Position numbers and translations under genes: made by a program. The notes below the pieces were generated by a model. That model was not told the origin of the DNA. It did no database searches and saw only the letters and a list, made by a program, of their open reading frames with translations. This document shows, one piece after another, positions 42,855 through 50,230 of a stretch of DNA of 64,000 nucleotides (position 1 is the stretch's first letter; each line of letters starts with the position of its first letter). Origin of the DNA: CAZADA01 sp964526675 (lineage in GTDB: Bacteria; Pseudomonadota; Alphaproteobacteria; Caulobacterales; Maricaulaceae); contig CAZGLY010000005.1 of the NCBI GenBank assembly GCA_964526675.1, positions 1 through 64,000 on the forward strand, given 5' to 3'.

Positions 42855-45254
42855 ATGAAAGCAACACGGATCCTGCAATCCGTCAGCGTGGCGGCGCTTG
42901 CGGTCGCGTTGACGACGTCGGCGGTCGCCCAGGATGAGGCTGACGCCGAGCCGGAGCGCATCATCGTCACGGCTCAGAAGCGCGAGCAGACGCTCCAAGA
43001 AGTGCCGGTGGCGTTGAGCGTCATCGATTCCGCAACGGTGGATCGTCAGTTCACGACGAGCATCGAAAGCCTCCAGCGCCTCGCCCCGTCGGTGAACTTC
43101 CGTAAGGGCTCCACGAATGTGAACTCCGCGCTGACCATTCGCGGCATTGGCACGGTGTCGTTCTCCGGCGCCATCGAGCCGAGCGTCGCCACGGTGGTTG
43201 ACGGCGTCGTCCTCGGCCGGTCGGGCCAGGCCTTCAACGGTCTCTACGACATTGAGCGCATCGAAGTGTTGCGCGGACCGCAAGGCACGCTGTTCGGGAA
43301 GAACGCATCCGCCGGCGTGGTCAACATCATCACCAAACGTCCCAGCGACAGCTTTGAGGCGCAAGGCAGCGCCACCTACTTTGAGGACAATGAGTACATC
43401 CTCAATGGTCGGATTTCCGGCCCGCTGAGCGACACGGTGTCCGGCAGCCTGTCTGTCCTGCAGTCCGGCTTCGACGGCAACGTCCGGAACGTCTTCACCA
43501 ATGAAGATGTGAACGGCTACCAGAATTTTGGTCTTCGCGGGATGCTCGAGTTTGAGCCGAGCGACGACTTCTCCGTCTTGGCGATCGCTGAGTACCTGGA
43601 ATCGGACGACGATTGCTGTACGGACCTCGAGCTTCTCCCCAATGGCCGTAACGTCGGATCCCCGGCGGCGCCCGACAGCCAGGGCATTGTGAACGGGGTC
43701 GCTGATCTCGACCTGGATCAGCGCCTGGTCGACCACGACCTGGTGACGCGTCAAACCAACGAGACGCGCGCGTTCTCGATCGAAGTGAACAAAGGCCTGT
43801 GGGGCGGTCACACCTTGACGTCCATCAGCGGCTATCGCGAATGGGACAACGTCGAAATCCGCGAAGGCGACTTCACGTCCGTTGGCGGGACCTTGCCGGA
43901 GCCGGTGTTCGGGGCGCCGTTCCTGCTGCATGACGACGGGTCGGTCGCGGTGCGCACCTTGACCCAAGAAATCCGCTTGGCGTCCGCCGGGGATCAACGC
44001 CTCGACTACATTCTCGGCGCATTCTACTTCGACAACGAACGGGATTCCGAGTTCACGCGTCTGGCGAGCTGTCAGAACAACGGCGGCCAGAACCAAGACA
44101 TTTTGGACGCGAACCCCGGGCTTGAGTGTAACTCCGACGACCTGGTGTCCGCGACGGCGTTCGCGCGGGTCCGCACCGAGAACTTCGCGTTGTTCGGCGA
44201 CGCCGACTTCGACGTGCTGGCTGGCCTGAACGTGTTCGCCGGCTTCCGCTACACCGACGACGAAACCAGCTTCGTCAACACCCGCCGCAACAACGACGAG
44301 TTTGGCCGCCAAGGCGTGGGCGTCCGCCCGGCGCTGCCCAACAGCCAGTTCTCCGAAGCCAGCGGCGGTTTCGACAACACCTTCACGGGTTCGGTCGACG
44401 ACACCGACTTCTCCATCCGCGCCGGCGTGCGCAGCACGATCGGCGAATTCTTCGGTGGTCGGAATTTGGGCGACGCCTACTTCAGCTACACCGAAGGCTA
44501 TAAGGGGCCGGGCTTCAACGTCTTCTTCAACCAAGGCGCCGTGGACGCCGCCCCGATCGACGCGGAGACGGTCGCGTCGCTCGAGCTGGGCTACAAAATC
44601 GACCTGGGCAACCTGGTCGCGTCGGTGGCGCTCTATGACGCCGACATTGAAGACTTCCAAGCCAACAACTTTGACAACTCCACCGGCGTCACGATCACGC
44701 GCTTGACCAACGCCGGCGATGTCACGACCCGCGGCTTCGAGCTGGACCTGCTCTACACGCCGATCGACAACCTGAACTTGACGGCGGCCTTCGCTTACAA
44801 CGAAGCGGAGATCGACTCCTTCAATCGTCCTCTCGATCCCACCACGGGCCTCCCCGAGCCGGGCAGCAGCGACCTGAGCGGCGCGGATTTGCTGTTCTCG
44901 CCGGACTTCAACTACACGCTCGGCGCGAATTACAACTTCCAACTGACGGAAGACATCCGCGTGCTGTTTGATACGGTGGTCACCCACGTCGACGAGCAGC
45001 AATCGGGCCTGCCAAACTCAAACAGCGGCGACCCTGGCGTGCCGCTCTTCAACCCGGCGCTTCTGCTGCCAGACTACACGCTCTGGGATCTGCAGGTCGG
45101 CTTTGAGTTCCAGGACAACTATCGTCTGACGTTCATCGGCAAAAACCTGACCGACGAGAGCTTCGCGACGACGTTCTCCGGCGACGGCTTCCGCTATCAG
45201 GTCCCGCGGGACGCCGACCGTCGCTTTGGCGTCAATTTCACCGCGACGTTCTAA
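42855..45254 (+). CDS. TonB-dependent receptor of the sulfosugar cluster
   Basis: The 799-residue protein has a signal peptide ending SAVAQ, a TonB-box-like IIVTAQKREQTLQEVPVALS, a plug domain (GPQGTLFGKNASAGVVNIIT) and a barrel closing in FGVNFTATF. GAGGGAGGG lies before the ATG at 42855. It is followed by the strongest terminator of the window. Its place next to the sulfosugar genes and the shared half-site upstream suggest it imports a sulfosugar glycoside across the outer membrane. The sequence itself does not reveal the substrate. Confidence 0.92.
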   Translation: MKATRILQSVSVAALAVALTTSAVAQDEADAEPERIIVTAQKREQTLQEVPVALSVIDSATVDRQFTTSIESLQRLAPSVNFRKGSTNVNSALTIRGIGTVSFSGAIEPSVATVVDGVVLGRSGQAFNGLYDIERIEVLRGPQGTLFGKNASAGVVNIITKRPSDSFEAQGSATYFEDNEYILNGRISGPLSDTVSGSLSVLQSGFDGNVRNVFTNEDVNGYQNFGLRGMLEFEPSDDFSVLAIAEYLESDDDCCTDLELLPNGRNVGSPAAPDSQGIVNGVADLDLDQRLVDHDLVTRQTNETRAFSIEVNKGLWGGHTLTSISGYREWDNVEIREGDFTSVGGTLPEPVFGAPFLLHDDGSVAVRTLTQEIRLASAGDQRLDYILGAFYFDNERDSEFTRLASCQNNGGQNQDILDANPGLECNSDDLVSATAFARVRTENFALFGDADFDVLAGLNVFAGFRYTDDETSFVNTRRNNDEFGRQGVGVRPALPNSQFSEASGGFDNTFTGSVDDTDFSIRAGVRSTIGEFFGGRNLGDAYFSYTEGYKGPGFNVFFNQGAVDAAPIDAETVASLELGYKIDLGNLVASVALYDADIEDFQANNFDNSTGVTITRLTNAGDVTTRGFELDLLYTPIDNLNLTAAFAYNEAEIDSFNRPLDPTTGLPEPGSSDLSGADLLFSPDFNYTLGANYNFQLTEDIRVLFDTVVTHVDEQQSGLPNSNSGDPGVPLFNPALLLPDYTLWDLQVGFEFQDNYRLTFIGKNLTDESFATTFSGDGFRYQVPRDADRRFGVNFTATF

Positions 45255-45284
45255 CGTCCAACACGTGCTTCTCCTCTGTCACAT

Positions 45285-45312
45285 GGGGGTCCTTCGGGGC
45301 CCCCTTTTTTTT
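45285..45312 (+). terminator. Rho-independent terminator after the TonB receptor
   Basis: GGGGGTCC, a TTCG loop and GGGCCCCC-type arm form an eight-pair stem with one T-G pair, directly followed by eight Ts. It ends the receptor transcript; the convergent cytochrome gene ends 56 bases further on. Confidence 0.92.
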
Positions 45313-45367
45313 GGAGACGCACCCGGTCACGGAACCGACGGCGGGCTGGCGCCGCGGACGTCGAGCG

Positions 45368-45871
45368 TCACTCCGTCCCGAAATGGCGCTCGAGATACGC
45401 CAGGATCGCCGTCTCTTCCTCCGGTGGGAGAGGGGGCATGCCCTGCTTCTCGGTCATCCAGCGGAGCAGATAGCGCCACCGCTGCGGCGACGCTTCTTGT
45501 TGCATCACCAGGCTGAGGCTGTGGCAGCCGGCGCACCACGCCGCCACGCTTTCGTGCCCGTCCGTGCGCGGCAAACCCCAGTACATGTCGGCGGGGTCGA
45601 AGCGCGATCCGCTCTGCGCCGCTGTGACCGGCGCCGCGTTCAGCGCGCTGACAGCGTAGCTGTAGTCCGGCGATGCGGTCCACGTCGCCGCGAGAGCCGC
45701 CAGACGCATGCTCCGATCGTAGGCCGCGCGGTCGGCGGCCGGCTTCTCGGGGCCGTTGGCTGGAGCGCGCTTGGACGTCGCCAGCAGCAGGCCGGCCGCC
45801 AACGCGCACGTCGCGGCGGTCACGGCCGACAGAACGCGAACGGAGGTGGTCGCCACGGCGCGCCCCCTCAC
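45368..45871 (-). CDS. sorB: Monohaem cytochrome c subunit of sulfite dehydrogenase
   Basis: The 167-residue protein has an N-terminal membrane/signal segment (about residues 12-32) and one haem site C113-A-G-C116-H117, with a methionine at QGMPPLPPEEE as likely sixth ligand. The GTG start overlaps the stop of the preceding molybdenum enzyme gene as GTGA, so both are made together. In SorAB-type enzymes the cytochrome takes electrons from the molybdenum centre and passes them to soluble cytochrome c. It is longer than the best-known SorB proteins. Confidence 0.82.
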   Translation of the reverse strand: MRGRAVATTSVRVLSAVTAATCALAAGLLLATSKRAPANGPEKPAADRAAYDRSMRLAALAATWTASPDYSYAVSALNAAPVTAAQSGSRFDPADMYWGLPRTDGHESVAAWCAGCHSLSLVMQQEASPQRWRYLLRWMTEKQGMPPLPPEEETAILAYLERHFGTE

Positions 45872-47124
45872 ACCGCAAACACCGCCACGCGGTGCTGCAT
45901 ATTGTTGAGATAGCCCTTTGGATTCCAGCCGGGAGGCATGGGCGGCTGGGCGCGGTCTTGGTCGTCCGTAGCGCGGGCCCAGACCTCATAATAGCCGGCG
46001 ACCGGCGGCGTCAGCGCCGCACGCCATCGCCGCCAGGCATAGCGGTTGGGCGCCGGGCTGAGGTCCGCGACCATCCATGTTGCGCCGAAATCGAGCGACA
46101 CCTCCACCGACGCAACCTCGCCATCGCCCGTCCAGGCATGGCCGCGCGCCTCAAAGGCCGCGCCCGGCGCCACGCGCGCCCCCGTCTCCGGAAAGGTGAT
46201 CAGCGATTTCACCGGCATCGCGTGAATGATGACCATGTCCGCGTCCGGCACCGCCGTTCCCGGCGCGACGGGATATGCGGGCGTTCGGTACGCCTGGCCG
46301 GTCATCTTGGCCCCGTCGTGAACCCGGTCGCGCACCGTGATGCGCGTCAGCCATTTCTGCGAGCACGACGCTGGCCATCCGGGAATGAGAAGACGCAGCG
46401 GCGCGCCGTTGATCGCGGGTATCGGCGCATCGTTCATCGCCCACGCGATGAGATTGTGGGGCTCGAGCGCCTTCGCGATCGGCACGCCGCGCGAAATCGC
46501 GTGCTTCTCGGGATCGCCGGACAGGTGCAGATCCGCGCCATAGTGAGCCGTGTACACGGCCGTATCTCTTACCCCCGCCGCCGCGAGCACGTCCGCCAAC
46601 CGCACGCCGGTCCATCGCGGACAGCCGACCCCGCCAAAGCCCCACTGATTGCCGCTGGCGCCGGGTTGGTAGAACCGTCGTCCATTGCCGGCGCACTCCA
46701 GCACCAGCTGCAAGCTCACCGTGTCGAAGCGCTCTTGCAGATCCGTGATGGAGAGGCTCAGAGGCTCTGCCACTTCGCCGTCGATGGTGAGCCGCCAGTC
46801 GTCCGCCGCAGGCTCGTCGAGGACGGGCGGAACGCCGTTGTTGCGGACGAACAAGCGCTGGGCGGGCGTCACGTCGTCATCCAGCAAATGCGGCGGCGTC
46901 TCCAGATTCGCCGGGCGATCGTTCAAGACCGCCAACCCATCCTTGCCGAGTTCCGCGGCCAAGCCCGGCGGCTCCTGGGCGAGCGCGACCGGCGTCACCC
47001 CCGCCGGCAAGCGCGCGCCAAACGGCATCGGCGCGCCGAGACGCGCCTCGAACGCCGCTGCGCCCAGAGCGAGGCTCGCCCCGCCCACGCCCCGCAAGAG
47101 TCCGCGGCGTGTGTGGATGGTCAT
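45868..47124 (-). CDS. sorA: Sulfite dehydrogenase, molybdenum-cofactor subunit (SorA/SoxC-like)
   Basis: The 418-residue protein is a sulfite-oxidase-family enzyme with a Tat signal (HTRRGLLRGVGGASLALG). The cofactor cysteine is C144 in LECAGNGR, followed by QWGFGGVGCPRWTGVRLADVL. The C-terminal dimerisation domain includes VSLDFGATW. It likely oxidises sulfite to sulfate in the periplasm. Neighbours are its cytochrome (downstream, overlapping) and a TRAP transporter, and the sulfolactate sulfo-lyase 11 kb away would produce sulfite. A related protein-methionine-sulfoxide reductase or another sulfite-oxidase homologue cannot be fully excluded. Confidence 0.85.
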   Translation of the reverse strand: MTIHTRRGLLRGVGGASLALGAAAFEARLGAPMPFGARLPAGVTPVALAQEPPGLAAELGKDGLAVLNDRPANLETPPHLLDDDVTPAQRLFVRNNGVPPVLDEPAADDWRLTIDGEVAEPLSLSITDLQERFDTVSLQLVLECAGNGRRFYQPGASGNQWGFGGVGCPRWTGVRLADVLAAAGVRDTAVYTAHYGADLHLSGDPEKHAISRGVPIAKALEPHNLIAWAMNDAPIPAINGAPLRLLIPGWPASCSQKWLTRITVRDRVHDGAKMTGQAYRTPAYPVAPGTAVPDADMVIIHAMPVKSLITFPETGARVAPGAAFEARGHAWTGDGEVASVEVSLDFGATWMVADLSPAPNRYAWRRWRAALTPPVAGYYEVWARATDDQDRAQPPMPPGWNPKGYLNNMQHRVAVFAV

Positions 47125-47161
47125 CGAACTCCCCTTACCGTTCGCGGGGGAACGGTCGCGC

Positions 47162-48250
47162 CTACGACCCCTCCGCCGCGCCGCCCGCGCTCCCTAGCGC
47201 AAACGCGGCGTCCGTCTCCCGCTCACACGCGGCGATCGCAGCGTCCAGCTTGATCAGCCAGGCGTCGCCATAGGTGTTGGCGAACCAATCCCGCATGCCG
47301 GAGGCGGCGTCTTGAAACTGCGCTTTCTCCGCCGGCGTCGGCACATAGATCTCGCCGCCGGCGGCTTTGAACGCCTCGTACGCCTCGATTTGCCGGCGCA
47401 TCGGCAAGGCGCGCGTGACGGTGCGCAGATGATGGAACGCGTCGAAGATCACGCGCCTCAGTTCTGGCGGGCTCTCAACCCACAGCGGCTCAGAATACCA
47501 CCACAGCGCGCCCATATAGGCGTGGCCGTCCAGGGTCAGATACTTGACGTGTTCGTGGAACTTCATGCCGACGATGTCTTGGACGCCGTTCTTCGTGCCT
47601 TCGACCACCCCGGTCGCGAGGCCGGTGTACACCTCAGACCAGGCGATCGGGGTCGGGTTCGCGCCGAGTTGGCGCACCAGCTCTTGCTGGATCGACGCCG
47701 GCGTGGTGCGGATCTTAAGGCCTTTGAGGTCATCGGGGCTGCGGACTGGACGCGTGGTCGTCGCGAAGTTCCGCCAGCCGCCGGTGTTGGACACCACCAT
47801 CAGCCGCAGGCCGAGGCCTTCCGCGAGGATCGCCTCCCGCAGATCCGCCACGATTGGCCCGTCGAACACGCATTCCGCGACCACGTCATCGCGAAACGCA
47901 TAAGGCAGGTCGAACACTTGGCCGGGTCCAAACACATTGCCCATGCCGCCAATGGTTGTCATGAACACATCGAGCAAGCCGGACTGCAAGTACTCGATGC
48001 ACTCGCGTTCATTGCCGCAGAATTGACCCGAGGCGAAGATCTCCACCGCCACACGGCCGTTGGTGCGGCTTTCGACATAGTCCTTGAAGACGAGGGCGCC
48101 GTCATAGTCTTCGTCCGCCATCGAGCCGAGAATGCCGATGCGGATCGTGCGCTCCGGCCGCTCGGCCGCGCCGCTGGCCACGCCGATCACGCCGGCGATG
48201 CAAATCAGCGCGAAGATCACGTTCAAGACGGTGTTGCGGGTCAACGTCAT
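47162..48250 (-). CDS. dctP: TRAP transporter substrate-binding protein (DctP family)
   Basis: The 362-residue protein has a signal peptide (about residues 1-28) and the DctP fold. The ligand arginine is R181 in LKGLKIRTTPA, and ASGQFCGNERECIEYLQSGLLDV and GVVEGTKNGVQDI are family elements. TRAP binding proteins capture organic acids through this arginine. Here a sulfonate or sulfosugar is the likely ligand, given the cluster, though this is inference. Genes for the large and small membrane subunits lie directly upstream in the operon. Confidence 0.9.
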   Translation of the reverse strand: MTLTRNTVLNVIFALICIAGVIGVASGAAERPERTIRIGILGSMADEDYDGALVFKDYVESRTNGRVAVEIFASGQFCGNERECIEYLQSGLLDVFMTTIGGMGNVFGPGQVFDLPYAFRDDVVAECVFDGPIVADLREAILAEGLGLRLMVVSNTGGWRNFATTTRPVRSPDDLKGLKIRTTPASIQQELVRQLGANPTPIAWSEVYTGLATGVVEGTKNGVQDIVGMKFHEHVKYLTLDGHAYMGALWWYSEPLWVESPPELRRVIFDAFHHLRTVTRALPMRRQIEAYEAFKAAGGEIYVPTPAEKAQFQDAASGMRDWFANTYGDAWLIKLDAAIAACERETDAAFALGSAGGAAEGS

Positions 48251-48260
48251 GGCAGGGTCC

Positions 48261-49547
48261 TCAGGCGAAACCGAGCAAACGTGGGATCGTCAATGACAAG
48301 GCGGGGATATAGGTGATCAAAAAGATGACCAAGATCTCCACCGCCAGGAAGGGCGCCATCTCCACGGCGATACGATCGGGTTTCTCCCCCGACACCGATG
48401 ACGCGACAAACAGCACCAGCCCCATCGGCGGGGTCGCCAGCCCGACGGTCAGGTTCACGCACATCACGATGGCGAAATGCAGGGGATCGACGCCCAGCTC
48501 AACGAAGGTCGGCGCGAGCACCGGACCCAAAATCATGATTGCCGGCCCCGCATCCAAGAACATGCCCACCACAAACAGCAGCAGGTTGATCAAGAACAAC
48601 AGGATCAGGACATTGTCCGTGGTCCCCGAAATCCGCTCCGACACGGTTTCAGCCATGCCGGACACGGTGATGATCCAAGCGAACGTCACCGCCGCGCCCA
48701 CCAGCAGCAACACGACGCCGGACTGCGCGGCGGCGTTCACGAAGATCCGCGGCAAGTCGTTCACCGTCAGCGTCTTCATCACAAACAGCGAGATGACGAG
48801 GGCGTACGTCGCCGCGACCGCGGCCGCTTCCGTCGGCGTGAACACGCCGGCCAGGATCCCGCCCAACAGAATGACCGGCGTCATCAGCGCGGGCAGGGTG
48901 ACGAAGAGCGTCTGGCCCCGCTCCTCCCAGCTGGCGCGGCGGCTGGCGGCGGGATAGTTGCGCCGCTTCGCCAGGAACGCCGTCATCGTCATCAAGCCGC
49001 TGCAGATGAGGATCCCCGGCACAATGCCCGCGGCGAACAGGCCGGCGACGGACACATTCATCACGAACGCGTAGATGATCATGATGCCCGACGGCGGGAT
49101 GATCGGTCCGATCACCGAGGAGGCCGCCGTCACGGCTGCGGCGAACCGCCGTGAATAGCCGTTCTCCTCCATCGCCGGCACGAGCATCTTGCCCAGGGCG
49201 GACGTGTCCGCCACCGCGGAACCGGACAGTCCCGCAAACAGGATGGACGAAAGAATGTTCACCTGCGCCAGGCCGCCGCGGACATGCCCGATCATCGCCT
49301 GGGAAAAACGCACCAGCGAGGAGGTCACGCCCCCGGCGTTCATGACTTCGCCCGCCAAGATGAAGAAGGGCACGGCCATCAGCGGAAACGAATCCATGCC
49401 GTTGTAGAGCCGCGACAGGAGCGCGCTGTGGAAGGGCGATTGCCCATCCAGCACGAGACTCAGCCCCGGCCCGATCAACAACGCGAACACCACCGGCGCG
49501 CCCGCGGCCAACAGCATCAGGAAGATCCAGAAATACGCGAGCGACAT
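48261..49547 (-). CDS. dctM: TRAP transporter large permease (DctM family)
   Basis: The 428-residue protein has about twelve transmembrane helices and the DctM signatures NAGGVTSSLVRFSQAMIGHVRGGLAQVN, SGSAVADTSALG, GPIIPPSG and MFLDAGPAIMILGPVLAP. It is the sodium-coupled ion/substrate channel of the TRAP system. The ATG shares its A with the dctQ stop (TGATG), so the two are coupled. dctP follows after ten bases. Confidence 0.94.
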   Translation of the reverse strand: MSLAYFWIFLMLLAAGAPVVFALLIGPGLSLVLDGQSPFHSALLSRLYNGMDSFPLMAVPFFILAGEVMNAGGVTSSLVRFSQAMIGHVRGGLAQVNILSSILFAGLSGSAVADTSALGKMLVPAMEENGYSRRFAAAVTAASSVIGPIIPPSGIMIIYAFVMNVSVAGLFAAGIVPGILICSGLMTMTAFLAKRRNYPAASRRASWEERGQTLFVTLPALMTPVILLGGILAGVFTPTEAAAVAATYALVISLFVMKTLTVNDLPRIFVNAAAQSGVVLLLVGAAVTFAWIITVSGMAETVSERISGTTDNVLILLFLINLLLFVVGMFLDAGPAIMILGPVLAPTFVELGVDPLHFAIVMCVNLTVGLATPPMGLVLFVASSVSGEKPDRIAVEMAPFLAVEILVIFLITYIPALSLTIPRLLGFA

Positions 49548-50170
49548 CAGCGGCCCTCACGCACAGGCGGCGGCGGCTTCAGGATGCCCGGGCTCACTTG
49601 ATCCTCAACAGGATCCGGCCGACCCGCGAGCCCCGCCAGCTGACGCAACGCAAGCTCCACCCCCGTGAAGAAGAGCGCCGCAAACGCCACTGGCGTGATC
49701 AGATAAAAGACGCCCGTCGACACCGGCAGCGACGCCGCGCGACTTTGCATGCCGCGCGCGACGAACCCCAAGCTCTCGCGGAACAGCACCGCCACAATCC
49801 ACAACACCAAGATCGTGATCACCAGCTCGATCAATCGGCGCAGCGTGATGGGCAAGGCGTCGGCGAACATCTCAATCGCGACGTTCGCGCCGTGACGATA
49901 GGACCAGGGCGCCACCAAGAACGCCGCCCACACCATCAGGACCTTCGAGAGTTCTTCCGTCCAGCTCAGCGAGCTGTTGAAGATGTAGCGCGAGACGACT
50001 TGCGCCATAACCACGACGGTCATGACCACGAGCAACGCGCCGGCCATGTTGCGCGCCGCCACGCCCACGCGCTCGTTCACAGCGCCGAGGCGTTCGGCCA
50101 ACGCATGGAGCGCGTCAGCCGCGGCCATGCGCGCCGCTCGCCCGCGCGCCGCGCGCGTGGTTCCTTCCAC
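49547..50170 (-). CDS. dctQ: TRAP transporter small permease (DctQ family)
   Basis: The 207-residue protein has four transmembrane helices and the DctQ motif VVSRYIFNSSLSWTEELSKVLMVWAAFLVAP. It is the small membrane subunit of the TRAP transporter. The GTG at 50170 has GGGAGG about twelve bases upstream; an in-frame ATG at 50128 would shorten the cytoplasmic N-terminus. It follows the GH31 gene by 60 bases in the same direction. Confidence 0.9.
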   Translation of the reverse strand: MEGTTRAARGRAARMAAADALHALAERLGAVNERVGVAARNMAGALLVVMTVVVMAQVVSRYIFNSSLSWTEELSKVLMVWAAFLVAPWSYRHGANVAIEMFADALPITLRRLIELVITILVLWIVAVLFRESLGFVARGMQSRAASLPVSTGVFYLITPVAFAALFFTGVELALRQLAGLAGRPDPVEDQVSPGILKPPPPVREGR

Positions 50171-50230
50171 CCTCGATCACTGCCGCCTCCCTCGCGTGCG
50201 TGCCGGCGGCTTCTGGCGGCCGCCGTCGTT

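Noticed and set aside
42777..45002. Minus-strand frame of 741 codons opposite the TonB receptor
   Set aside because: No recognisable domain, while the plus strand has signal peptide, plug, barrel and terminator.
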